Notes: a model not told the origin generated them from the sequence alone. A stretch of 8,772 bases of DNA from an uncultured Oscillochloris sp. (GCA_903877945.1 CAIRFY010000136.1:1-8772); one strand, 5' to 3'. Counted from the first letter of the stretch, positions 1 through 6,322 are shown. Numbers and translations: made by a program.

Positions 1-19
1 CCATTTTGAAACATGCCTA

Positions 20-150
20 AGACAAGGTTCAGAACAGCTTTACCGTGTGGCGGAGACGCGATGAGGCGAGGATGCGATAGCATAGCCTCGTCGCATACTC
101 GCCTCATCGCCACACTGTAAAGCTGAAACCTGACACCTGAAACCTTGTCT
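20..150. repeat. Long imperfect inverted-repeat element
   Basis: This is a nested palindrome. The outer arms AGACAAGGTT (20-29) and AACCTTGTCT (141-150) match perfectly. Inside them, 35-52 pairs with 108-125 over 18 bases with one mismatch. Positions 59-70 (CGATGAGGCGAG) pair perfectly with 98-109, and ATGCGA (72-77) pairs with TCGCAT (91-96). The element can fold into one long hairpin on either strand and has no coding capacity. The right end reads CTGAAACCTTGTC, close to CTGAAACCTTATC at the end of the 3055-3225 element, so the two may share terminal sequences. It is probably a non-autonomous MITE-like element or a structured intergenic repeat. That identity is inferred; the pairing is seen directly. 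Confidence 0.7.
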
Positions 151-161
151 AAGCCCAATAC

Positions 162-276
162 GCAATACCACAGAAGTGACGCTGTGAGGAATCCTGTCAT
201 TCTGAGTGAAGCGAAGAATCCCGGTCGGGATTCTTCGCTTCGCTCAGAATGACAGCGTTACTTCTGCTCTATTGCC
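162..276. repeat. Inverted-repeat element overlapping the 3' end of the membrane-protein gene
   Basis: The core is a near-perfect palindrome (194-255) with arms containing CTGTCATTCTGAGTGAAGCG and its complement around a 2-base centre. The match extends outward: CAGAAGTGACGCT (171-183) pairs with AGCGTTACTTCTG (254-266), and GCAATA (162-167) is mirrored by ATTGCC (271-276). A truncated copy lies at 6323-6370. The right arm encodes roughly the last ten codons and the stop of the minus-strand gene 244-1521. The element could also act as a hairpin at the end of that transcript, although no clear U-tract marks it as a classical terminator. Confidence 0.75.
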
Positions 277-1521
277 CTGGCGTCTTTTGAAGAAATACAT
301 GCCCATAACCCACACCACCGGGGCGTAAAATACAGCGACATGGATGGTCTGTATATTCGCGGGGGTAAAGCCTAAACTGACGAAGAAATAGAGCGATATG
401 ACCCCGCAAAACCATATCCAATCGTGGAAGGAGACCTGTGGTGTGAGTACCATGATCGCAAAAAGCACTGGCAAGACGCGAGAAACTCCGTTATAGGGGC
501 CGAACATGACGGTCAATGAAATCGCCACAACCAGCATATCCGTAAGCGACACCCGTCGCCGCCAGTAGAGCCACGTACTTCCAAGGGCCAGGGTGCCCAC
601 AATCGCCTTGTCGAGGAGCGGATGATAGAATCCTGGTGGCAAGAGCAGATAGATGGAAAACCAAAATGGCGTTGGGGCACTCATCCGTGCGGCTCGGTAG
701 ACCCACCCACTGAGGCTATCGGGGAAGAAGGGGACAAGACAAAGGGCTGCGCCTAGCCCGATCCACAGAATAAGCTGGAAGAATTGGCGTTTGAATCCAT
801 AGTGTAGATATAGGTACCACACACATGCGGGCAGCCAAAACACCACGAACCCGTTCAGGCTTAGGATACATCCGACACTCAATGCTGCTGCCGTAAGCCA
901 ACGTTGGCGAATACAGACGACCAGCGCAAGCGGAATAAGCGCGAAAATGACTTTGTCTTCCCAACTATAGATGAGCCAGTGTAACGAGAAGATCGGATGA
1001 AAGACCAGAACGACGAGTGGCACGGCGACAAGAACATCGTTTTGTCCCGTTTTGCTGCGGCCATACAGCACAAGTAACCAGAGTAACACACCACCTGTTA
1101 CGAACGACCAGACTTGGAATCCAATGCCCATAAGCCGCAGATGCGTACTGCCATACGATAGTGCCGTCATCAGCACATACAACAGATGTTGCGCCCCGGT
1201 ATAATCGAGATATAGCGGTTGTGTGTATGGCTCGTGCTGAACATCACTATCCGAAGCGACAGGGCGCGCAAATGCGGGCTTTCCGGCGAGAGTTAATGTG
1301 GCATTATAGCGATAAATGCTATAGTTAAAGCCTTGCGGTATAAACCAGAAGCTCAGTGCTGCCCACCAGACCACACTGATCGCGAGGATATGGGGAACGC
1401 GCAGGCGTCCTGCACGTATGAGCCAGAGGAGAAGACCCAATGCCAGAATCTGAACCCCAAGAAAGAGCGTCGTGAGCGGCGAGCGAAAAAAGGCGACAAA
1501 CGATTGGATCAGGAGCGACAT
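244..1521 (-). CDS. Polytopic membrane protein, probable GT-C type glycosyltransferase
   Basis: This is a 425-residue hydrophobic protein with about 10-12 membrane segments (for example near 18-36, 43-61, 132-153, 191-229, 247-265, 327-342, 367-383 and 394-411). A hydrophilic loop after the second helix (about 62-107) contains YRYNATLTLAGKPAFA, several acidic residues, and EPYTQPLYLDY. That layout resembles the first external loop of GT-C/GT87-like polyprenyl-phosphate-sugar transferases, which would use lipid-linked sugars at the outer face of the membrane. The family call is inference, since no catalytic motif is certain. The start chosen is ATG at 1521 with GGAGG just upstream; a TTG at 1554 would add 11 residues but has a weaker site. 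The start abuts the divergent methyltransferase start. The C-terminus GNRAEVTLSF and the stop lie inside a repeat element, so the native end may have been replaced. GC content looks lower than in murJ. Confidence 0.75.
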   Translation of the reverse strand: MSLLIQSFVAFFRSPLTTLFLGVQILALGLLLWLIRAGRLRVPHILAISVVWWAALSFWFIPQGFNYSIYRYNATLTLAGKPAFARPVASDSDVQHEPYTQPLYLDYTGAQHLLYVLMTALSYGSTHLRLMGIGFQVWSFVTGGVLLWLLVLYGRSKTGQNDVLVAVPLVVLVFHPIFSLHWLIYSWEDKVIFALIPLALVVCIRQRWLTAAALSVGCILSLNGFVVFWLPACVWYLYLHYGFKRQFFQLILWIGLGAALCLVPFFPDSLSGWVYRAARMSAPTPFWFSIYLLLPPGFYHPLLDKAIVGTLALGSTWLYWRRRVSLTDMLVVAISLTVMFGPYNGVSRVLPVLFAIMVLTPQVSFHDWIWFCGVISLYFFVSLGFTPANIQTIHVAVFYAPVVWVMGMYFFKRRQGNRAEVTLSF

Positions 1522-1524
1522 ATG
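1519..1524. promoter_or_regulatory. Shared CATATG: two divergent start codons back to back
   Basis: The minus-strand ATG occupies 1521-1519 and the plus-strand ATG occupies 1522-1524, with no base between them. Each has its own Shine-Dalgarno inside the other gene's coding sequence. On the plus strand AGGAG lies six bases before ATG 1522. On the minus strand GGAGG (reading from about 1529 down) lies three bases before ATG 1521. Any promoter for one gene must therefore lie within the other gene, and the two mRNAs must overlap in antisense at their 5' ends. I could not identify convincing promoters. Confidence 0.7.
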
Positions 1525-2058
1525 CCTCCACCGGGGGTACAGCTTGAAGGGCAATTCCTCTACGAGCGCCAGAAGGCGTTACGCGACCAACAGCGGTTCC
1601 CGCCCGCGCCGCAGATCGTCACAGCGCACCTGCGTTCCCCGGATACTGTCGGGAGCGTGCTTCGTATTGCCGACGCCGCCGGGAGCAGCCGGGTCGTCTT
1701 TATCGGCGCTACCGGTGTTGATTATACGCGCATGAAGAAGACCGCCCGCAATTGCGATTCCTTCGTGCCGTGGGATGTGTATCGCCTTGAACAGTTTCTT
1801 GACGAACAGGTGTATTTTCGGCCATTGATTGCACTTGAAATAACATCGACATCGCGTTCTCTTTTCTCAACAACGCTGCCTGCCACCTGCACATTTGTGA
1901 TTGGTAATGAGCGTCACGGTATTCCTGAGGTACTCCTTTCCGCGTGCGATCAGGCGGTTCACATCCCCATGTATGGGACAAATGGCTCGATGAATGTCAC
2001 GCACGCCCTCGGCATAGCGCTGTTTGAATGGCGACGACAGCAAGCACATATGGTGTAG
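1522..2058 (+). CDS. SpoU/TrmH-family RNA 2'-O-methyltransferase
   Basis: This is a 178-residue SPOUT enzyme predicted to transfer methyl from S-adenosylmethionine to a ribose 2'-OH in tRNA or rRNA in the cytoplasm. All three SpoU motifs are visible. Motif 1 is around 33-52 (HLRSPDTVGSVLRIADA, with the expected arginine at 48, although the usual Asn is Asp). Motif 2 is FVIGNERHGIPEVLLSACDQ followed by VHIPM (125-150). Motif 3 is GSMNVTHALGIALFEW (155-170). Motifs 2 and 3 form the trefoil-knot cofactor site in this family. There is no N-terminal L30e-like substrate domain, so it is the short, TrmH/TrmL-like form; the actual target nucleotide cannot be read from sequence. The start at ATG 1522 is favoured by AGGAG at six bases. 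A longer frame from 1333 runs antisense through the neighbouring gene and is not needed. GC content looks lower than in murJ. Confidence 0.85.
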   Translation: MPPPGVQLEGQFLYERQKALRDQQRFPPAPQIVTAHLRSPDTVGSVLRIADAAGSSRVVFIGATGVDYTRMKKTARNCDSFVPWDVYRLEQFLDEQVYFRPLIALEITSTSRSLFSTTLPATCTFVIGNERHGIPEVLLSACDQAVHIPMYGTNGSMNVTHALGIALFEWRRQQAHMV

Positions 2059-2077
2059 CGTGACAATTTTGCCGTTA

Positions 2078-2194
2078 GGCTAGACCCAATACTTTACGAA
2101 TAAGGAGTCTGTCGCCGCTCAGCCCTCACCCCCCAGCCCCCTCTCCCCGTGAGGGAGAGGGGCAGGGGGTGAGGGGGCAAGATCGGCTAGACCC
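2078..2194. repeat. Small palindromic element flanked by a 10-bp direct repeat
   Basis: A GC-rich inverted repeat at 2123-2175 runs from CCCTCACCCCCCAGCC to GGCAGGGGGTGAGGG and forms a strong hairpin. It is a short relative of the elements at 3055-3225 and 6377-6536. The exact 10-mer GGCTAGACCC occurs on both sides, at 2078-2087 and 2185-2194, and may be a target-site duplication. The right copy contains the hydrolase stop codon (2187-2189). The hairpin sits between the converging methyltransferase and hydrolase genes and may help to end both transcripts, but it has no U-tract. Confidence 0.65.
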
Positions 2195-3041
2195 CTGGCA
2201 AACTCAACCAGCCGTCGATTGCGCGGTCAACCTGCGCGGACGCCTCCCAGTGCGGCATGTGGCCGGTCGCAGGGATCTCCAGCAAGGTGACGCAGGGCAG
2301 ATTATCCGCCAACCAGCGGGCCTGGGTGATCGGCACCACCGGGTCACGTGTGCCAGCGACGACGAGGGCAGGACACGTAATGCGCCGGGCAAGCGGGCGG
2401 ATATCGTAGCGCTCCAGGGCGCGCAGCAGCACAGCGAAGCTGCGGAGACGTGAGCGGCGGTAAGTCGGGCACCAGACGGCAACGATGTCGGCGGCAACGG
2501 GGTTGCGCCGGTAGGCCGCCGCGTCGCCGCTGTAGAACTGGCCGATGCCCCACTGCATATAGCCCGGCAGCAACTGGGTGATCCGGTAGTTCAGCCAGTA
2601 GAAGCCATAGGAGCCGGGGATCACGAACAGGCGCTGGTACTGGCCGAGGATGCCGCTCAGCGGCCCCCAGACCACCGGGGCGAGCGCCACGACGCGGGCC
2701 ACTGTCGCCGGGAGCAGCGCCGCCGCCGCCAGCGCCACCATGCCGCCGGTAGAATGACCAACGATGGTCACGCGCCCGCCGTCGGCGATCTCTGTAATCG
2801 CCCGCAGCTCCAGATCGAGCAACTCATCCTGGCTCAGAGAACGGTAACCGGGCGGAGCGACGGCTGGGTAGTGACCGGGCAGGTCAAGGCTGACGCAGCG
2901 GCCCAGGTGCGCCATCCGCGCCACCTCACGCGCCCAGATCGTGCGGTTGGCCGAGTAGCCGTTGATGAAGATCAGCGTGTGTTCGCCCTGGCTGTGCTCA
3001 TCCCAGGTAAGCGTATGACCACGGTGAGTGATGCTCTGCAT
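2187..3041 (-). CDS. Alpha/beta-fold hydrolase
   Basis: This is a 284-residue serine hydrolase of the alpha/beta superfamily, with no signal peptide and so presumably cytoplasmic. The likely catalytic triad is visible. The nucleophile elbow VGHSTGG places Ser97 in G-x-S-x-G. The acid is Asp233 in GTRDPVVP, and the base is His261 in ATGHMPHWE. The strand-loop FINGYS (25-30) is the usual oxyanion-hole region, with NG in place of the common HG. Residues about 120-215 form a cap segment rich in aromatic residues (GSYGFYWLNYRITQLLPGY), which would set the substrate pocket. The substrate is unknown; esterase, lactonase or C-C hydrolase are all possible. The start is ATG 3041 with AGAGG five bases upstream. 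The gene lies between two palindromic elements, and its stop lies in the direct repeat of the left one. Confidence 0.88.
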   Translation of the reverse strand: MQSITHRGHTLTWDEHSQGEHTLIFINGYSANRTIWAREVARMAHLGRCVSLDLPGHYPAVAPPGYRSLSQDELLDLELRAITEIADGGRVTIVGHSTGGMVALAAAALLPATVARVVALAPVVWGPLSGILGQYQRLFVIPGSYGFYWLNYRITQLLPGYMQWGIGQFYSGDAAAYRRNPVAADIVAVWCPTYRRSRLRSFAVLLRALERYDIRPLARRITCPALVVAGTRDPVVPITQARWLADNLPCVTLLEIPATGHMPHWEASAQVDRAIDGWLSLPGV

Positions 3042-3054
3042 ACGTTCCTCTTAT

Positions 3055-3225
3055 GATAAGGTTTGTCGTCAGGCAGCCCTCACCCCCAGCCCCTCTCCCT
3101 CACGGGGAGAGGGGAGTAGATCTCTTCCTCGTGCGGAATGCCCCCCTCTCCTGCTCAGGGAGAGGGGCTGGGGGTGAGGGTCGTGCGAGACTATCACGTA
3201 AAATTGGCTACTCTGAAACCTTATC
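3055..3225 (-). mobile_element. MITE-like palindromic element
   Basis: The element has 10-bp perfect terminal inverted repeats, GATAAGGTTT (3055-3064) and AAACCTTATC (3216-3225). A strong internal inverted repeat starts with CCCTCACCCCCAGCCCCTC at 3077 and ends with its complement at 3180. The interior (about 3112-3140, minus strand) contains ATTCCGCACGAGGAAG, which matches ATTCCGCACCAGGAAG of the 6377-6536 element read on the plus strand. The two elements are therefore homologous and oppositely oriented. It has no coding capacity. It fills the space downstream of murJ and upstream of the hydrolase, and its hairpins may end the murJ transcript. Calling it mobile is inference from its structure and copy number. 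Confidence 0.7.
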
Positions 3226-3261
3226 TATTGGGTCAAGTCATAGTATCAGACGTTCAGATCG

Positions 3262-4836
3262 TCAACGCCTCAGCCTCTTCGTGATGACGAAGTAGAGTCC
3301 CGCCCCCAGCGCTGCCGCCACCGCCAGCCAGAGCAGCAGGGGCAGCAGTTCGGCCCGCCAGACGTAGGCGTGGCCCACCGCCAGGGCCGGTAGTTGCGGT
3401 GTGCTCAGAGTGCGGGCGAACTCTAGCAGGCCCCACAGGGCCGCCGAGGCGAGGGCGGAGATCGTCACCCTCCGCCAAAGATCAGCGTCGTGCCAGATGC
3501 CGGGCAGAGCCGCGCCGAGTAGCAGCAGCAGCAGCAGCGCCTCCAGGTTGTTCGCCACGCTGAACGCGAGCGCCAGGGTGTTGATGTCGCCGCCCACGCC
3601 CAGCAGCCAGGCTCCCAGGCTCAGGTTCAGGATCACCTGGAGCATCCCCACGATCACCGGCGTCCAGGTGCGCTGGAGGGCGTAGAAGGTGCGGATAAGG
3701 ATCTCGGAGGCGGCGAAGGCGGGCAGAGCCGCCGCGTAGCCGGTCAGAGCCAGGGTGGTGTAGCTCAGCGAGAGCGCGTTAAACTCACCGCGCTCAAAGA
3801 GCGCCCGTGCCACCGGGAAACCCAGGGCCAGCAGCCCCGCCATCGCCGGCAGGGTCAGCCAGAGGATAGTGCCGAGGGTGCGGCGCACATCGGCGGCCAG
3901 TTCGTCACGGCGACCCTCAGCGACCAGGCGGGCCAGGCGCGGGAAGGCCACCTGGCTCAGGCTCAGCGAGAAGATGCCGTAGGGCAGGAGCATGAGTTGG
4001 TAAGCATAGATCAGCCCGGCCACCTTCGCGTCGCCATCAGTCAGGCGTGCGGCCAGGGCTGAGGTCGCCACCACACTGATATGCGCGGCGGCTTGACCAA
4101 GCACACGCGGCCCCATCTGGCGGGCCACTTGGCCCAGTTCGGCCATATGCCGACCCAGGCCAAGCCGCAGGCGGGCGCCCATCGACAGCAGCGCGGGCAG
4201 TTGCACCAGCACGTACAGCATAGCCCCAAGCACCACGCCCCAGGCCATGCCCCAGATCCCCAACCAGGGCGCGCCGAGTGCCCCGGCGATGATCCCCAGG
4301 TTGTAGATCGAGGGTGCCAGAGCTGGCATGGTGAAGCGGTCACGGGCGTTCAGCGCGGCCATAGCCAGCCCACCCACGCCGAGCAGCAGCGGCGAGAGCA
4401 GGAAGAGCCGGGCCAATTGCACGATCAGGTCAAGGGTGGCTGGCTCGAAGCCCTTGCCACCGTAGACGGCGTGTACCAGCCAGGGTGCCGCCGCAAAGAT
4501 CGCCGCGCTGGCCAACGACAGCGCCAGCAACGCCCAGGTCAGCACCGCACCGGCCAGGTGCCAGGCCCGTTCCTCACCGTCACGCTCCCAGACCTGGATG
4601 AAGACCGGGATAAAACTGCTGCCCAGCGCCCCGCCGATGATCACCAAATAGAGCAGATCGACGATCTGAAATGCCGTGCGGTAGGCCGTCATCTGCGGCG
4701 ATGTGCCAAAGTAGTAAGCGGCGATCATATCGCGCAGCACACCCGTGGCCCGGCTCAGCACAAAGCCGCCCATCACGATCAGGCTATTCCCCAGAGTGCC
4801 GGATCGAGCGCGGCGCATCAGTGATGCAAGTTGCAC
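3262..4836 (-). CDS. murJ: MurJ/MviN lipid II flippase
   Basis: This is a 524-residue polytopic membrane protein of the MOP superfamily, with about 14 predicted helices and a length usual for MurJ. It moves lipid II from the inner to the outer face of the cytoplasmic membrane for peptidoglycan synthesis. The N-terminus carries the family signature VLSRATGVLRDMIAAYYFG, with Arg29 and Arg35 in the positions of the essential E. coli arginines R18 and R24, followed by GGALGSSFIPVF. Where E. coli has an arginine pair (NLLRR), this protein reads DLLYL, so one substrate-contact arginine seems absent; I believe this also occurs in other lineages. The start is GTG 4836 with AAGGA eight bases upstream; ATG 4818 is an alternative without a good site. 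It is divergent from rpsT, and the -35 box of rpsT overlaps its start codon. High GC. Confidence 0.93.
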   Translation of the reverse strand: MQLASLMRRARSGTLGNSLIVMGGFVLSRATGVLRDMIAAYYFGTSPQMTAYRTAFQIVDLLYLVIIGGALGSSFIPVFIQVWERDGEERAWHLAGAVLTWALLALSLASAAIFAAAPWLVHAVYGGKGFEPATLDLIVQLARLFLLSPLLLGVGGLAMAALNARDRFTMPALAPSIYNLGIIAGALGAPWLGIWGMAWGVVLGAMLYVLVQLPALLSMGARLRLGLGRHMAELGQVARQMGPRVLGQAAAHISVVATSALAARLTDGDAKVAGLIYAYQLMLLPYGIFSLSLSQVAFPRLARLVAEGRRDELAADVRRTLGTILWLTLPAMAGLLALGFPVARALFERGEFNALSLSYTTLALTGYAAALPAFAASEILIRTFYALQRTWTPVIVGMLQVILNLSLGAWLLGVGGDINTLALAFSVANNLEALLLLLLLGAALPGIWHDADLWRRVTISALASAALWGLLEFARTLSTPQLPALAVGHAYVWRAELLPLLLWLAVAAALGAGLYFVITKRLRR

Positions 4837-4881
4837 GTAGGGCGTCCTTATGCTATACTTTCCCGCTAGTGGCTTGCATCA
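4822..4881. promoter_or_regulatory. 9-bp inverted repeat straddling the murJ-rpsT promoter region
   Basis: TGATGCAAG (4822-4830) and CTTGCATCA (4873-4881) are perfect inverted copies. Their centre lies at about 4851, immediately beside the rpsT -10 box. The left half is inside the first codons of murJ. It could be an operator for a dimeric regulator acting on both divergent genes, or chance. No regulator gene is nearby. Confidence 0.35.
4831..4859 (+). promoter_or_regulatory. Sigma70-type promoter of rpsT
   Basis: TTGCAC (4831-4836) and TATACT (4854-4859) are separated by 17 bases. The -10 box matches the consensus at five of six positions. Transcription would start near 4866 and leave a leader of about 115 bases before the rpsT start. 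The -35 box overlaps the complementary GTG start codon of murJ. A TATAGC on the minus strand overlaps the same spot and might serve murJ, but it has no good -35. Confidence 0.65.
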
Positions 4882-4891
4882 GCGAGCAAAC

Positions 4892-4932
4892 GGGAGGGGC
4901 GAAGGTGGCATCCGCCGCCCGACACCCCTCCC
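4892..4932 (+). promoter_or_regulatory. Hairpin in the rpsT leader
   Basis: GGGAGGGG (4892-4899) pairs perfectly with CCCCTCCC (4925-4932), and an inner GGTGG/CCGCC stem (4904-4916) lies in its loop. No U-run follows, so it is not a terminator. It sits in the untranslated leader about 35 bases before the Shine-Dalgarno. It could stabilise the message or take part in S20 feedback, as is known for E. coli S20, but that role is inference. Confidence 0.45.
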
Positions 4933-4979
4933 AACCTTATGAACCTATTGGCATCTGATCATATCGGAGGAACCGAGCC

Positions 4980-5249
4980 TTGGCAAACACGAAGTCGGCG
5001 AAGAAGCGCATTGGCACCAACGCCCGCAAGCACGCCCGCAACCAGATGTACCGCTCTCAGGTGAAGACGGCCGTGAAGAAGGCTGAGCTGTCGATCTTCA
5101 GCGGTAAGCCCGACGAGGCCGCCATCCGCGCTGCCATCAGCACCCTCGACAAGGCTGCGGTGAAGGGTATCATCCACAAGAATAACGCGGCCCGCCGCAA
5201 GTCGCGCCTCGTCAAGAAGCTGGGCGGCAACGCCACCGTCGCGGTGTAG
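4980..5249 (+). CDS. rpsT: Ribosomal protein S20
   Basis: This is an 89-residue basic protein of the small ribosomal subunit; the family is usually about 85-90 residues, with 87 in E. coli. S20 binds 16S rRNA early in 30S assembly. The N-terminal MANTKSAKKRIGTNARKHAR and the later Lys/Arg-rich helices with HKNNAARRKSRL near the C-terminus are diagnostic of the family. Translation starts at TTG 4980, set by GGAGG (4966-4970) at nine bases. No in-frame ATG is available at this point, and the second residues ANTKSAKKR are the conserved start of S20. E. coli rpsT also uses UUG and is autogenously controlled, so the rare start may be part of regulation here too. A promoter and a leader hairpin lie upstream. 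A bidirectional terminator follows eight bases after the stop. Confidence 0.97.
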   Translation: MANTKSAKKRIGTNARKHARNQMYRSQVKTAVKKAELSIFSGKPDEAAIRAAISTLDKAAVKGIIHKNNAARRKSRLVKKLGGNATVAV

Positions 5250-5256
5250 GCTGCCA

Positions 5257-5318
5257 CCGGTAACAAAAAGAGAGATGGCAGAGAGTACGCTCTCTGCCAT
5301 CTCTCTTTTTGTTACCGG
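5257..5318. terminator. Bidirectional intrinsic terminator, perfect 29-bp stem
   Basis: Arms 5257-5285 and 5290-5318 are perfectly complementary around a TACG loop. The GC-containing core (AGAGAGATGGCAGAGAG) is flanked by an A-tract on the left and TTTTT (5306-5310) on the right, so both strands read as hairpin plus U-tract. It ends rpsT rightward and holA leftward. The holA stop codon (5312-5314) lies inside the right arm, so the last holA codons belong to the stem. Confidence 0.92.
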
Positions 5319-6259
5319 CACGCCTCAGCCACAAACAGCTCCAGGGCCACATCGGGCTGGATGCGCCCGGTCTTGGTGGCGAGATCCAGATCCAGCAGCC
5401 GGTCGTGCAGCCGCTCCAGGTCGCCCGTCCCAAAGCTGCGCACCTGCTCCAGCGCCTTGCGCACGACAAATGGGCGCTGACCTAGCTCAGTGGCGATGTC
5501 GTCGGGACGGCGGCGCTGCGCGCTCAGTTCGCGCACGCCGAGCAAGACGCGCACCTGTCGGGCGAGCATAAACATAATGTAGGTCGGGGCCTGGCCATCA
5601 TCGAGCAGTCGGCGGGCGCCGCGCAGGGCATCGCCCAGCCGCCGCGTACTCAGGTCGTCGATAAAGCTGAACAGGTTTTGCTCCTGCCCGTCCTGCACTA
5701 GCAGATCTACCTCGGTTGGGGTGATCCGACCGCCCCGGCCCACGTAGCTCGCCAGCTTCGCCAGTTCGTTCACCAGCGCCCGGCTGTCACCGCCCACAAA
5801 CTCGATCAGCCGCTGTGACGCGGCCGACTCCAGGCGTACCCCCAGCGCCTTGGCCCGCTCGGCCACCCAGCGCGTCAACTCAGAGCCTTGGAGCGGGATG
5901 AACTCCTCGACCGTGGCCGACTTCTTCAGGTAGGTGAACAGGATGCTGCGCCGGTCAACCTCATCGCTCTCAACAAAGACCAGGTCGCAAGCGGGTGGCA
6001 CCTGGCCCAGGTAGGCCCGCAGATCCTCGCGATCCTTCCCGGCCTTGGTGTGCTTCAGCGCGTCGGAGACGATCACCAGGCGTTTATCGGACAAAAAGGG
6101 CATCGCCTCGCAGGCCATCGCCAGGGCGTCGATCTTCAGCTTACGCCCCTCCAGCGTGGCCACATTCAGGTCGGCCAGGTCGGGGGGAAAGTCGGCGCGC
6201 ATGCGGGCCAGAGCCTGGCTGCGCTGATACTCGTCGGGGCCGTGGAAGAGGTAGATCAT
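5312..6259 (-). CDS. holA: DNA polymerase III delta subunit
   Basis: This is a 315-residue clamp-loader subunit that opens the beta sliding clamp during replication. The N-terminus MIYLFHGPDEYQRSQAL is the typical beginning of HolA. It is followed by an AAA-like domain with FLSDKRLVIVSDA (55-67) and DLVFVESDEVDRRSILFTYLKK (92-113). Next comes the middle helical domain with RLIEFVGGDSRALVNELAKLASY (150-172). The C-terminal collar domain holds QNLFSFIDDLSTRR (194-207) and MFMLARQVRVLL (229-240). Length is usual. The delta subunit lacks a working ATPase P-loop, and none is seen. The frame stays open another 39 codons upstream, but those are translated repeats. The chosen ATG at 6259 has no Shine-Dalgarno, and a tandem array begins four bases before it. 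The gene converges on rpsT with a shared terminator. Confidence 0.93.
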   Translation of the reverse strand: MIYLFHGPDEYQRSQALARMRADFPPDLADLNVATLEGRKLKIDALAMACEAMPFLSDKRLVIVSDALKHTKAGKDREDLRAYLGQVPPACDLVFVESDEVDRRSILFTYLKKSATVEEFIPLQGSELTRWVAERAKALGVRLESAASQRLIEFVGGDSRALVNELAKLASYVGRGGRITPTEVDLLVQDGQEQNLFSFIDDLSTRRLGDALRGARRLLDDGQAPTYIMFMLARQVRVLLGVRELSAQRRRPDDIATELGQRPFVVRKALEQVRSFGTGDLERLHDRLLDLDLATKTGRIQPDVALELFVAEACR

Positions 6260-6263
6260 AGGA

Positions 6264-6319
6264 ATGCAAAATGCGAAATGCAAAATGCGAAATACGAAGT
6301 GCGAAGTGCAGAATGCGAA
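6264..6319. repeat. Degenerate 7-bp tandem array next to the holA start
   Basis: Eight units of consensus ATGCRAA lie head to tail (ATGCAAA, ATGCGAA, ATGCAAA, ATGCGAA, ATACGAA, GTGCGAA, GTGCAGA, ATGCGAA). Because 7 is not a multiple of 3, the array reads in every frame as a 7-residue repeat of the HFAFC type without a stop, which artificially lengthens the holA frame upstream. It occupies the position where the holA ribosome-binding site should be. There are no spacers, so it is not a CRISPR array. Confidence 0.8.
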
Positions 6320-6322
6320 ATG

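Noticed and set aside
1333..1521. 63-residue N-terminal extension of the methyltransferase
   Set aside because: It is antisense to the membrane-protein gene, is low-complexity and charged, and the ATG at 1522 has a strong Shine-Dalgarno at proper spacing.
4081..4824. Long open frame on the plus strand opposite murJ
   Set aside because: It is a shadow of a high-GC membrane-protein gene: Gln/His/Arg-rich, with no domain, and murJ is unmistakable on the other strand.
4959..5321. Minus-strand frame across rpsT
   Set aside because: It is antisense to rpsT. Its N-terminal and C-terminal neighbours look alike only because they translate the terminator palindrome.
6264..6319. Possible CRISPR repeats
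   Set aside because: The units are 7 bp, directly adjacent and without spacers, so this is a simple tandem array.
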